A stretch of 64,000 nt of DNA, from assembly GCF_003473485.1 (NCBI RefSeq), contig NC_053042.1, forward strand, positions 52,415,762 through 52,479,761, in the 5' to 3' direction. The position numbers were made by a program, and so were the translations under genes. The notes under the pieces are model-generated. The model did no database searches. It was not told the DNA's origin and saw only the letters and a program-made list of their open reading frames with translations. Positions 46,384 to 58,718 of this stretch are shown here, in pieces (positions within the stretch are counted from its first letter, which is position 1; every line of letters starts with the position of its first letter). This DNA comes from Medicago truncatula. Taxonomy: Eukaryota > Streptophyta > Magnoliopsida > Fabales > Fabaceae.

Positions 46384-46760
46384 ATGAGTAAAATGGAGAC
46401 TATTGACAACTTCTTTAAAAGAATTGTTACAAATGCTGCAAGTAGTTCCTCTCCAATTGAAGCATCCAATCTCAATATTTCACCTAAAGAACAAGAACAA
46501 TAGCCAAAACGCCAAAGACTTCGTCATGAAGAAATGAGTTGTTCTCAAATTGAAGTAGATCCAAGATTGCGACCTATGATTTAGGACTTTCCTATCAATC
46601 AAAGAGATAAAATTCGCCGTGCCTATCTTAAACATGGCCCATGCCAACCTATTCTTAGAACGTATCCTTTATCAAATGATGATCATCCTCGTCGTTTTCA
46701 AGCTTCTTGGTTTCAATTATTTCCTTATTGATTAGAGTATTCTCATGAAAAAGATGCTAT
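46384..46760 (+). pseudogene. TTF-type zinc-finger hAT transposase, N-terminal remnant
   Basis: The frame from ATG 46384 reads MSKMETIDNFFKRI and later KIRRAYLKHGPCQPILRTYP and RRFQASWFQLFPY, then LEYSHEKDA. This is the start of plant TTF-type zinc-finger/hAT-dimerisation transposases (family pattern ...GPCQP...RRF...W...YPWLEYS...KDA). Three in-frame stops (46501 TAG, 46582 TAG, 46729 TGA) break it; the third replaces the conserved Trp of YPWLEYS. The zinc-finger, catalytic and dimerisation regions that should follow are deleted before the element's right end. Confidence 0.85.
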
Positions 46761-47347
46761 CTCATGTTGAATCAAGTGTATATTTTATGAAGAACATTTT
46801 ATATAAGTAATAGTTATTGTGATTTTTTTACCTACTAGATTAGATTAGTTTTAAAAAAAATCTTTATATGCGGCCACCTCATGAAAATATTGCTAGCTTC
46901 GCGTGTAACTAGTCACAATAATCTCTCAATGTATCTATTTCAAAATAGTTATTGATTGGGTACTTAGTTAATAAAAATAATTTATCTATCAATGCTCATA
47001 ATATCTATTTTTATATAAAAATTGATATAAAATAAGTAAATACATTGAAAGACTAATATTATAATATTATGGAAATAAATACCATTTTAATTAACAAAAT
47101 GCAGAATGAAAACCAAAATAACTTATAAAAAAAAGCTTGTGATTCACGTGTGATTAATCAAAAGATGAATACTAAAAAAACAGAAGAACGTGAATGAATA
47201 AATTGATAGATGGTGTACTCCGTACACCAATTTTATGGTGGCAGTTGGCGTACCTAAACGCGGCTTTTAAAGCTCTCAAACTTGCAAAAACTCCTTTTAT
47301 CATCATCAGTTAGAGTTTAGAACTAGAAGGTGAAGACTGAAGAAGCC

Positions 47348-48310
47348 ATGGATCCAAACGAGAATCCACCTAAAACCAAAAGACAGATCTTCATCCTCTC
47401 AGGTCAAAGCAACATGTCAGGTCGTGGCGGTGTCATCAAGCATCCTAATCACACTCCAAACAAGCGCTGGAACGGTGTTGTTCCGCCGGAGTGCAGTCCC
47501 GATCCTTCCATCTTACGCTTCAGCGCCAACCTCAAATGGGAACCAGCACAGGAACCTCTCCACACCGACATCGACACCAAGAAAGTCTGCGGCCTTGATT
47601 CTGGAATGTCATTCGCCAACTCATTACGGCGCCGCGTGGCCGGAGAATTGGGACTAGTCCCATGTGCCGTTGGTGGCACCGCGATAAAGGAGTGGGCGCG
47701 TGGGGAAGAACTGTACGAAAACATGGTGAAGAGAACAAAAGAAAGCGTAAAGGGAGATGAAAATACAGAGATCAAAGCGTTGCTTTGGTTTCAAGGAGAG
47801 AGTGACACGTCGAGTGAACATGACGCAGAGGTTTACAGAGTCAACATGGAGAATCTCATCCATAATGTTCGTCAAGATCTCAATTTACCTTCTCTTCCAA
47901 TAATCCAGGTTTCGTAAATTACTATGTTATGTTTTTTTCTGGAGAAAATTAATTGAACCTAATCATATGTTATGTCAAACATAACAACATATTTCTTCAA
48001 TCGGACAAAAATGTTTGTATTATTAGCGAGTTTCTTATTAATTTGTATTGGAAGAAGACGAAACAAAATAATGTGACGAAATTAGTAATTGAATGGACTA
48101 TGATAATGTTGTTATTAGGTTGCTCTAGCATCAGGGTTTGAATACATTGAAAAAGTGAGAGAAGCGCAGAAAGGGATTAATATTCCGAATGTGATTTGCA
48201 TTGATGCAAAGGGATTGCCTCTGAATGAAGATAATCTTCACTTGAACACAGAATCTCAGGTTAAATTGGGTCACATGCTGGCTGAGGCGTATCTTACTCA
48301 TTTTGTTTAA
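47348..48310 (+). CDS. SASA/SGNH carbohydrate esterase (At4g34215-like)
   Basis: Two exons (47348-47908, 48119-48310; phase 0, GT/AG) encode 250 residues. It belongs to the sialate O-acetylesterase-like family (DUF303/SASA) of SGNH hydrolases, whose plant members are probable carbohydrate acetyl-esterases with unproven substrates. Family blocks are visible: GQSNMSGRGG (nucleophile Ser21), PCAVGGTAIKEWARG (oxyanion Gly), WFQGESD, and DNLHLNTESQ with the catalytic Asp/His pair (about 226-229). No signal peptide is visible, so a cytosolic site is likely. The ATG at 47348 is the first ATG in frame. A MITE begins 5 bp after the stop codon, so the native 3' UTR is displaced. The 46911-47347 upstream stretch presumably holds its promoter. 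Confidence 0.93.
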
Positions 48311-48315
48311 TTCTA

Positions 48316-48787
48316 GGCTTAAATATATCCTTGCAACTAGGGCAATTAGGGGTCGTTTAAAAATTGATCTCTGTAATCGCTAATCATGTTAATTTAGGCT
48401 TAAAATTCTAGGCTTAAATATATCCTGTCAATTTACTGTTGCATTGTTTAATCATTTAAAATTCCTTTCCTCTCCCCACTTAATCACTGCCATGTCACTA
48501 ATTTGATGACGTGACAATCACTGTCATACATGAAATTCCAATTTTACACCCCTAGGTTTCCCATTCTTTCTTCAACATTTTGTCATCTTCTTAAGGGCAA
48601 AATTGGAATTTCATGTGTGGTAGTGATTGCCACGTCATCGAATTAGTGACGTGGCAGTGATTAAGTTGGTCAAAGGACGAAATTTTAAATGATTAATGAT
48701 TGCAAGACTAGTTTGCAAGGATTAGCAAATACATGGACTAATTTTTAAGCGACTCCTAATTGCAAGGATGAAATACATATTTAAGCC
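48316..48787. mobile_element. Mutator-type MITE directly behind the esterase stop codon
   Basis: Inward ends both begin GGCTTAAATAT and continue with matching blocks (CCTTGCAAYTAGG, GTCGYTTAAAAATT) for about 70 bp. The element is 472 bp. TTAATTCTA is duplicated exactly at 48307-48315 and 48788-48796, a 9-bp Mutator-type duplication. Bases 2-4 of the left copy are the TAA stop codon of the esterase. The centre has ACGTGGCA/TGCCATGTC inverted words. No coding capacity. Confidence 0.92.
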
Positions 48788-49389
48788 TTAATTCTATTAT
48801 AAAAAATAATATTGTTTAATTATGTTTGTATTTATTATTGTAAAAAAGACTGTTTATATTTGTTGTCAAGAAGAACCACTTATTTATTATTTAGGTCATT
48901 ACTTTTTTCATCACATGAGTTCCTCGCGCCCTATTCGGATTCTAAAATTCGAAATATTTCAACATGTTTTTGAAGGTTTTGAGGTTTTTATTCCGTTCGA
49001 ATTCTATAATCAAAATTGCATAGGGCGCGTAAGAAATGATATTCATAGGGTGGGAATCAAGCGGTCAATCATTTACTCACGAGTATATATGAATTTCATA
49101 TCAAGATTCAACTTAGTTTGCCTGTCGGTGTGCCCCTGTCCCTGTAACATCATTTTCTGGTTTTGAATATCTTGAACTTGATGGGCAGATTGGGCCACTA
49201 ATGTAAACGTTTTGAGATCATCATGTGTCTGCTGCTGTCACTCTTTATATATTACCAACCGTTGTATTTTCCGCTCACTATGTCATACTGTCTGCAATAA
49301 ACATATATGCAATTTCTTCTCTAATTTCCTTGCAATTTTCTTTCTCAAATATGAATATTGCTAAAGATTTTTTTCTTCACTGATTGAAG

Positions 49390-50090
49390 ATGGGTTCATC
49401 TTATGAGAGCCATAAATCTGAAGCTAACCAATTGATACAAGCTTTGTTTCAATTTATCAAACGCAATTAGATAAATTCATCAAAGCCATCCGAATTGACA
49501 ATGCAAAACAATTCCAACTCACTACATTTTTGCAGAAGGTAGGGGTTGCACATCAGTCCAAGGAAACATAAACCTTGCTTAGTGTAGGAAGAGCTCTGTT
49601 ATTTCAGTCCAAGGTCCCCGTATGATTGGGAGAATGCATCGGCACCTCGACATTCTTGATGAATAAGACTCCCTTAAATAATTCATCTCCTTTTAAATTT
49701 CTTTTTAACAAAGAGCCTGACTATTCCTCTCTCGATTTTTTTTGAATGTTTGGGATTTGTCTACACTATTCCGGCACAGAGGAATAAGTTTTCACCAAGA
49801 GTGGTTTCCTGCATTTTTCTAGGGTATCCTTTAAGAGTAAAAGGATGTCAACTTTATGATTTGAAGAATCAAAATATAGCAACCTCAAGAGATGTTTGAT
49901 TTCATGAACACATTTTTCCCTACCACTCTTTGCCCAATGATATTATAATTGTACATGATTTAGCACTACCAAAACCTACATCTGATCATAACTTAGTTGT
50001 TGTCCCTCCATATGATCCACAACCTGATCATGACGTACGTACCACTGGAACCACCTTCACCCCTAACATCAAAACCTTGAACTCTTGATC
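49390..50090 (+). pseudogene. Copia retrotransposon integrase fossil
   Basis: Pieces in shifting frames match the Copia polyprotein. HKSEANQLIQALFQFIK is followed by KFIKAIRIDNAKQF (integrase, the SDNG motif changed to IDNA), then HQSKET, ALLFQSKVPV, and after further shifts KRMSTLYD-like and FHEHIFP-like parts. There are several stops and frameshifts. No LTRs were found on either side, so this is an old internal fragment. Confidence 0.75.
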
Positions 50091-53000
50091 TCACTCATGA
50101 ACTATACTTTAATGTAAAAAGGTCAAACATGGATCATAAACCTCCTTTTTACTTGTAAGAATATCATTATCAAGTGTCTTATCACGTTGAAACACATCTC
50201 CCATGCCAACACCTTTCCCCACAATATAAAGAATGTGTCCTCCATTCTACCATTAAGTTGTGAAACATTCAGAGTGGAGACAAAACATGGCTTAAGCGTT
50301 GCCAGCATTAAAGTCAATAATACTTGGTCTATTAGGCCACTACCCCCCATGAGAACCTAATATCCTCACCTTCTATAAGAGTTAATTTAATAATGGAATA
50401 AAATGAACCACATTGATTTTGGTTCCAAGTGTTATTTTTGTAGGTGATTATATGACTGTCTTGTTTTTGTTGTATCTAGTATTCCGTATGTCCAATTGAG
50501 ATGTTGTTTGAAGCGTTGGAAATGTTACAAAATTATCTACATTTCATATGTTTGACTAAATACTTATAATTATCTACAAAATTATCATTATTATAAGCAA
50601 AACATTATTTTTTAGATTCATAGAATAATTGATGTATTTGATTAAATACTTCAATTATTCATTAAATCTAAAAAATAGTTTTCTTTTTCTTATAATAATT
50701 ACCGACCGAATAATGTATATTAAATAGGAAATATGCACATTATTAGTGAACTCCCCCGATTTCTTTTTAGTTGTCGTCTTAGAGTCATTTACATATACCA
50801 ATAAAATTAATAAATTTTCTTTCAAAAAAAAAATAAATAAATAAATTTTGTCGCTTCACTAAATTATTCATCATTCTTTAAGAAAAAAAACTAAATTATT
50901 TATCCTTTTTTGATAAATACGTTGACAATTTACTATCTTATTCTAACTATTTTTTAAAATGGTTAGATTATATAACGATGAATTTCATATTTATATTAAA
51001 TTTTATGTGTTTGATCTTTAATATATTATGAGATAAATCAATGGTCGGATTAATGAAATTCATTGTTTATAATGAGTTATTTTTCGTTCCAAAATATAAT
51101 TTAAAATAGGTTAACAATAGTTAATGTATTTGTGCAAATTTTGGACCAAATAAAGTTTGGAGAGATCGGACCTATTAGATTAACGAATAGGGAGAGCAGA
51201 TGCAAGCTTTTTCTTTCAATAGTCGGCCAAATGACTACAGGACCATCAGTCTACTCTACCTCGACAGCAGCACTCGCCGCAAAGATCGAACTAATGCGGT
51301 TGGTTGATTCAAGTCTAAGTAGCATAAAAAAGCGAGATACAATGGTTTATTTTTGGATGAATGAAATGTTAAGCAGTGTAAATCCTCTTAGAGTTGCACC
51401 CCCTGACTCAGGGTCCTGGATCCGCCACTGTTCCTCGAAATAACTTTTACAACCATAAAAGAAACACCCCCTAATGTTTATGTTGATGATGAATGATGGT
51501 TTTTTTTTATTTGATTTTTAATATTTATAAATAAAATAAATAATAACATTAATAGAAATAATAATGACATGATTTTTTTTTCAACTTGCTATTATCAACT
51601 TAACACCACATCATTAATGAATATGCCGCGTCACTTAAATTGATGATGGATCAATAAAATTTGCCGATTTTTTAAGTAGAGTGACCAAATAGCTGATTTT
51701 AAAAAAAGATGGACTAAAAGTTTAAAAATATGCAAAATAAGATAAAAAAAATGCATTTAATATTATTTGTTTTTTATTTTAGGGCAAGATTATTATTAAA
51801 GCTGATTTTTTATTAAAGACATATGAATGTTTGACAAACTTTTTATATTTACAAGTTAATCTACTTGTCAAAAAAGTTAATCTAATGATTTTTTATTTTT
51901 TGGTTTGCATAACTTAATCTGATGATCGGTGAAAAGATCCAACTATTTTTCATTTGTGATCGATACCATACAAGTTGAAACCAAACCAAATAAAATTTGC
52001 AGAGGCAGATATCAAAACTCACACTGAATTGATCTACTTCTACTCCTTTGGCCACCAACCACGGATCCTTTACTTGATGCGTCTGGTGTGAAGGTGATTT
52101 TAATTTTGTTTTAGATAAAGAAGTGAAGGTGATTTCTTAATAATCTTATTTTTTATCTTATATTATTATTAATATATGATTGCTTATGAAGACAGTCATT
52201 CGACTTTTTTGGCCACTTGTCTTTTATGTGTTTGGCAAAATCATAACCAACAAGGAACATAGATTTCCTACCAACCCCCGAATGTCAAGTAGGCTGCGCT
52301 CCTCTCCTACAATATTAAAAATAAAATAATGCTTTAAAAGAATAATGCTTGTAATGAAATCAAATTCATTTTCCATACTAGTTCAAGCATACATAAAATG
52401 AATGCATTCGAAGGATATCATTTTCACTATAAACGGTTTCTATATTGATATTTAATTAAAATTGACTGTTTTATCAGCATATCTACACTCTTAAAGTTAT
52501 TCTAAAATTAATCGTTTCACATAAAAAAATTCAAAGAAAAATACTAATTTACACCAACAGAATATGTGTTCATTGAACTTGAAATAAATTATAAAACAAC
52601 AACTGTATTATTCAAAAATTGGATCTGAGCCATTTTCATTTATAGTTTTTTTTTTACTCGTTTTCTTTATAGGATATTCGAGACATTGTAACACTGAAGA
52701 AACATCGTATTTACTCAAACAGAAAAAGGAACAATTTTTCCTATTCTTTTTTTTTTTTATATAGAAGTCCATTCAATTAATTTCTCTCTAGCTCTTCTTG
52801 TGTCTGAAAGGTGTTTACAGGCATAAATCATTGAATGTATTTTTTTTTGAGGGGTCATTGAATGTATTGTTGTGTCCATTTTTATCCTTCTATCTTTATT
52901 TTCCCCCATATTGTGTGCCTAGATCTAATTAAAATGTTTTTTTTTTTACAAGTGGATCTAATTAAAATGTTATCTCACCTTTTTTTTTCATTCATTCACC

Positions 53001-53498
53001 ATGAAAATAACATTATTATCAACGTAAAAAAGTTTTATCATGATTTTAAAAGGAAAAATTATTATCACCATGAAAAGCATATCACATAATTTTAAAAGAA
53101 AAAAAAAAAACTTTCCAATACTATCAACCGGCATATACTTAGAGAAGGAACATATATTCTCTAATTTTTTATTTAAGTAAAAATAAAAATGTATTTGGCT
53201 TAAATTTGCATAAGATGTATTTAACTTTCTATTATCTACTCATTTTTAAAGTTAAATCTAAAATCTTTATAATTTAATTTGATTGATGTCCATGATTTGT
53301 TAAAAAGTTTTTCTTTTTCTTTTGGTAAAAAAGTTTTATTCCATTTTACTGTGTGACAGTGTGTGAACTTAAAGAGGAAGAGAAACCTCATTCATTGATT
53401 CATTCATCATAAACCCTGTCTTGTGACAGTCATCAAGCATTCATTTATAAGGACCCAAAACTTCACTTGATGAGTTGTGTTTGATTTTAACCACTTCC
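50091..53498. other. Intergenic, AT-rich, no gene seen
   Basis: No supported gene. At about 51400-51432 the sequence ends GGGTCCTGGATCCGCCACTG; its reverse complement starts CAGTGGCGGATCCAGG, typical of a transposon end (hAT-like), but no matching left end was found. The 48797-49389 stretch before the Copia fossil is likewise empty apart from chance open frames. TCATTTATAAGG at 53441-53452 may be the PGDH TATA box. Confidence 0.45.
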
Positions 53499-53529
53499 CA
53501 CTCACTCACTCACTCACTCACTCACTCAT
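53499..53529. repeat. (CACT)n microsatellite in PGDH 5' leader
   Basis: About seven and a half CACT units lie some 27 bp before the PGDH start codon, probably inside its 5' UTR. Length variation between lines would be expected. Confidence 0.9.
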
Positions 53530-53556
53530 CTCATCAAACACCTTTCAAACATTAAC

Positions 53557-56529
53557 ATGGCCGCCGCTAACGCTACTTCCCAAACCCTCCGACTCCCTTC
53601 ACAATCCTCCCTTGCTCTCTCCTCCAAACTCCCTCTCTCCTCCGCCTTCTCCGTCTCCCTCCGCCCTCACAACCCCCGCCGTTCACTCGTCGTCTTCGTC
53701 TCTTCTTCCCTCGACGCTAAACCCACCGTCCTCGTCGCTGAAAAGCTCGGCGAAGCTGGTCTCACTCTTCTCAAAGATTTCGCCAACGTTGACTGCTCTT
53801 ACAATCTCACTCCTGAGGAGCTTTGCACCAAGATCTCTCTCTGTGATGCTCTCATCGTTCGCAGTGGTACCAAAGTCTCACGCGAAGTGTTTGAATCTTC
53901 CGGTGGAAGACTCAAGGTTGTTGGTAGAGCTGGTGTTGGTATTGATAACGTGGATCTGGCCGCCGCTACTGAACATGGTTGCTTGGTTGTTAATGCTCCC
54001 ACTGCTAACACTGTTGCCGCCGCTGAACACGGGATCGCGCTCTTGGCTGGCATGGCTAGAAATGTTGCTCAGGCTGATGCTTCTATCAAAGCTGGTAAAC
54101 TTCTTTTTTTTCATAGCAGCATTTTATCGAACACCTTGTTTTTTATATTTTTTTAGATCCTGTTGATTTTGTTTCGTGTTTTTTAGTGTTAGTTATTTGG
54201 GTACTTTTTGTTTTGTATCAATTCACATGTTTTTATTCTTTATGTTGTCAACTACTAGCTGACGTAATGGTGAAATTTTCTGCTAAAAGGAGGAAACTTC
54301 TTTTCCTCATATACCAATTTGTGTGTGGTGAACTCTTTTTGTATAAATGTTGAGATCTATTGATTTATATGGGGTAAAGTTTTGATTTTTTGTTTTGTTT
54401 TCGGTATAATCTGTAATGGGCGTTAATGTTGTGGCTTCTGTTATTTGCTTTGTAACATTGTCACTTCTGATTGAAGGCGTGTCCTATGTGAGTGTCTGCC
54501 ACCAACAACAACATATGTGACTATATTGAATTATGTTATTTTCTCAAATTATTATCTTTGTCAAAGCTTTTGTGTCTGTGCTTCATAAGTTATTATATGG
54601 TTAATTGAATTAGTGTTGATACATGGTTAATACAGGGAAATGGGAGAGAAGTAAGTATGTTGGAGTTTCCCTAGTTGGGAAGACACTTGCTGTAATGGGA
54701 TTTGGGAAGGTTGGAACTGAGGTTGCTAGGCGTGCTAAGGGGCTTGGTATGAAGGTTATTGCTCATGATCCTTATGCTCCTGCTGATCGTGCTCATGCTA
54801 TTGGTGTCGAGCTTGTGAGCTTTGAGGAGGCCATTGCCACCGCTGATTTCATCTCTTTGCACATGCCGCTTACGCCTGCTACTAATAAGATGCTCAATGA
54901 TGAGACTTTTGCCAAGATGAAGAAAGGAGTTAGAATTGTTAATGTTGCTCGTGGTGGAGTCATTGACGAGGATGCACTTGTTAGAGCATTGGATTCTGGA
55001 ATTGTAGCTCAGGTTTGAAGCACTGAGCCACTTTTAGTTTACTTAAATTAGTAATTAATTGGGTTGAAATACTGATAGTTTGTGTCTCTGTTTCAGGCGG
55101 CTCTTGATGTTTTCACGGTGGAACCACCCTCCAAAGACAGCAAGTTGGTTATGCATGAGCTAGTTACTGCAACACCTCATCTTGGTGCCAGTACCATGGA
55201 AGCTCAGGTAAGTTACCTAAGCAATTGCCTATGACTATGAGTTATAGCTTTGTTCCCCTTTTGCCACCAGTGTCTAATAACCTTTAAAAATGATGACCAG
55301 GAAGGTGTGGCTATTGAAATAGCAGAAGCTGTTGTTGGGGCTTTGAAAGGGGAGCTTGCTTCTACTGCAGTCAATGCACCAATGGTTTCCTCAGAGGTAC
55401 CAGGAACAAAACTATCATATTCATCCTTTTATTTCATGATAAAAATAACCTTGCCTCTTGATATTGCTACTGCTTCTCTTCCTTATCTATATCCAAGCAA
55501 TTTGGTTTCCAAAAAATCCTTCTAAATTCTTTGACTTATTGTGTAACCATATTCATATATTGATTTGAAAACGATCTTGGAACAAAATGGTTGTCTTAAA
55601 TTGTTAAATTTCAACTGCTATGTTCCTAACTGGTTCAAATTAAATACTACTCAAGCGAAGGCGAAAGTTTGATTTGAGAAATCTAATACATGGATCTTAA
55701 TGAGTTTTTATTGCTTGGCCTTATCCCTCCAATTTTGAATCTGGCTTTATCTAGAGCTTATCCTAATACAAAATGATTCATGGATTGGAGTTAGTGATAA
55801 ATTTGGCGACTGGAAGACTCAAGTTTAACACCTGTTTCATTCCTTTGTGACTTGCAGGTGTTAACAGAGCTTAAACCATTTGTTGATCTTGCTGAGAAAC
55901 TGGGTAGGCTGGCTGTCCAACTGGTAGCAGGAGGAAGCGGTGTAAAGACAGTGAAAGTGACTTACGCTTCCGCTAGGGCCCCTGATGATCTTGACACTCG
56001 TCTTCTTCGTGCTATGATAACAAAGGGTCTGATTGAGCCCATATCCAGTGTTTTCGTGAACTTAGTTAATGCTGACTTCACCGCTAAACAAAGAGGGCTA
56101 AGAATTACTGAGGAGAGAGTTATTCTTGATGGTTCACCTGAGAATCCACTTGAATTCATTCAAGTCCAGATTGCTAACGTGGAATCTCGATTTGCTAGTG
56201 CCATATCAGATTCAGGGGAGGTCACAGTGGAGGGTCGCGTGAAAGATGGTGTCCCCCATCTTACAAAGGTTGGATCTTTTGAAGTTGATGTGAGTTTAGA
56301 AGGTAGCATTATACTTTGCAGGCAAGTAGATCAACCAGGTATGATTGGAAAGGTGGGAAGCATCTTGGGTGAAGAGAATGTGAATGTCAGCTTCATGAGT
56401 GTTGGAAGGATTGCTCCACGCAAGCAAGCTGTGATGGCAATCGGAGTTGATGAGCAACCACGCAAAGAATCTTTGCAAAGGATTGGAGACATTCCTGCTG
56501 TTGAAGAATTCGTTTTCCTCAAGTTGTAA
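53557..56529 (+). CDS. PGDH: D-3-phosphoglycerate dehydrogenase, plastid
   Basis: Five exons (53557-54094, 54636-55012, 55097-55207, 55301-55396, 55858-56529) encode 597 residues; all junctions are GT/AG and in frame. It catalyses the NAD-dependent oxidation of 3-phosphoglycerate to 3-phosphohydroxypyruvate, the first step of the phosphorylated serine pathway. Residues 1-55 are a Ser/Leu/Arg-rich chloroplast transit peptide. The catalytic core starts [11 protein letters not shown]. It contains [11 protein letters not shown], Rossmann GFGKVG (about 201-206), [11 protein letters not shown] (catalytic Arg), VEPP (Glu) and HLGAST (His). An intervening domain and a C-terminal ACT domain (from about [13 protein letters not shown]) follow, the latter the usual site of serine feedback. 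It matches Arabidopsis EDA9/PGDH1. An AATAAA lies at about 56730. Confidence 0.97.
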
Positions 56530-58718
56530 AATTAAATGTTTGTGTTGTCTTTTCTGTTGTATTTTATTTTTGGATTGGGCATATGTGCCCGGTTTTGATG
56601 CATCATCATTGAACAAGTGAGTAGGTGAGTTTAGGGGGACGAGGAAAAGAATAATGTAACTTTGGAATGAATAGTGTGATTGTGATTTACTGGTTTAGTG
56701 CAATTCCTGCTTGTTCATTTTTATTTGGAAATAAAGGGAATAATATGTTGGAAGTTTCAAAGAATCATTCGTGTTTTTTAAAATTTAATTATGCTTTTAA
56801 TTTTTTATTGGAAAAAAGAGGATCGAAGCCCAAAGAAAGAAACTACAAAGAAATAGAGCGAGGATTAGAAACTTCTATAACATCAACAAGCAAAAGTTGT
56901 TGATTATGTATGACAAGGTTCATAGAAATTCAGTGTCACCAAGCTCACACTCTGAAGTCTAAATTAGCTAAAGAATTTCGCTTAATAATATGCTGAATCG
57001 AAATTCGATGGTAGAATTGAGAAGCTTTTGGTTTTCTTTTTTATAGAAAAAAAAAAAAAGAAACTAATATAAAAATTCTGTTTTGAAAATGAAGTTTAAA
57101 AATTGTTATTATGTACGATACAAAACTTGTTATTTTTGGTTTCTTTAACTAGTATCCTAATGCACTTACGAAGACACCTTAAATTTATTATACATTATGG
57201 GAGTCACTTATTATGGAACCACGTTTGAATTTTTTACAAACTTACTATTAAAATGCTCTTAGATATTAACAACTTCTATCTACACTTCTCGTTAACAACT
57301 TCAAAGTTTTAATTTTATTTGTGTCTTTCAGAATCTACCCATGCATATAAATTAAGAGTGTTATAATATATACCGTTAAAGTTTTCACTTCTATTTTAGA
57401 AAGTCAGATCCTTTCAAAACACCTTTTTTGAGCAGTAATATTTGACCAACTATTTTTTAAGATAATTTGTGGACAACCAAAATATCCAAAGAAATATAGG
57501 TATTTGCACAAAAATCAAATCAATAGAAAGGAAAAGTAAGAATACAATGTGAGCATGAGAAAAACAATTATCACAAAATAGTTGTTCAAACATCATTTCT
57601 CTTTTCACAAATATAAGTCTTGTTAAACATGAAACCACTAAACTCCTTATTTCTTTGAGAAATAGAAAGGATCTTGATCTAAGAAAAAGATGACTAATAT
57701 CTAAATATTGTTTTGCTGGTAAAAAAAAATAGAAAGAACAAAAAAATGATGATGAAGGTACGTGGGTCGATTTGAGTTGGATTTGGCCAGACCTAAAACC
57801 TAAACTATATATGGTACTCCGGCTTAGGTGGTGTAAAATAACCACCCATTATACCACTGGATGGGTTTGGGCAAACCCGCTAATTTTTGGGTTGGATTGG
57901 ATAATGGATTACCCAACTTATTTTTCTATTTTTTTAATATTAAATGACTAAATGACAAGTACTCATAATTTTTGTTAAATATTACTTTACTATTTAATTT
58001 TCTTAAAAAAAATTGGTTAACTTATTTTTACTATAACTTTATGCATCATCATATAATAATAAATTATAATATCAAACTATAATTCATTCATGAATATTAT
58101 TAGTCTTGCGAAGAAAAGTTGGAAAGCGTGCAATAATGACTTGTAGAGAAAATCTCTCTTGCGAGTGTTCATTCCTTAACCCTTGGAGTGAGATGCTTGA
58201 ATCTGTAAAGTAATGCACTACTTAGACCGAGCTTTTCAAGTCAATATAGAACTTGTCATTTTATATGAAATAATGAATATTTGTTCGAGCACGTCTAATT
58301 CTATAGACATAGTTTATACCCCATATCCCATGCATCACATTTAAAGGTTCTATGTATGCAAATAGGTCATTTGCTGGGTTGTGTTTCAAATGTTGAATCC
58401 TAGTGATGCTAACATCTCAGAGCATTCCCACATGACATGAGGTGCATTATAGGAACAATATCCCGGACAAATCCAATGAGATGAATTAATCTTAACCACT
58501 AAATCTTACATTGCATGGATGGCCAAGATGAGCTTATCTCACCTCCTAAAACCATAGCTGATATGCTCCCTATACATACATAGGTACATATAAAACCTCT
58601 TGTCATGACAAAAATCATAACCTATGGCAACTTGCACTACGAACTGACTTGTATACATGATTTTGAGACAACCCTGCTTTTGGTGACAATTGACCAAATG
58701 AAGTCTGAATTCTCAATT
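56530..58718. other. Intergenic between convergent PGDH and NHD1
   Basis: No gene seen. The first ~200 bp are the likely PGDH 3' UTR. Around 57760-57900 is a stretch with GGGTTGGATTGG/CCAACCC-type words common in plant dispersed repeats. The rest is AT-rich without clear features. Confidence 0.5.

Larger units (their letters stand above)
39226..46902 (+). mobile_element. hAT element, decayed, split by a Helitron
   Basis: The left end AGGGGCGGTTGCTAGTAC and right end (inward) GCGAAGCTAGCAATATT are related, and further in both reach GAGGTRGCC. GTGTAACT flanks both sides (39218-39225 and 46903-46910), an exact 8-bp hAT duplication. Removing the Helitron (39527-46058) leaves about 1.15 kb: a 5' leader, the start of a TTF-type zinc-finger transposase gene, and a short 3' end. 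Most of the transposase is deleted, so the element is non-autonomous. Confidence 0.8.

Noticed and set aside
47330-47347. Upstream extension of the esterase frame
   Set aside because: It contains no ATG; the first ATG in frame is 47348.
50123-50350. 75-codon minus-strand frame after the Copia fossil
   Set aside because: No recognisable family in any of the three minus frames; not supported as a gene.
53477-54166. 229-codon frame overlapping PGDH exon 1
   Set aside because: It is another frame of the PGDH exon, whose protein is clearly recognised; the Leu/Ser/Pro-rich product is an artefact.
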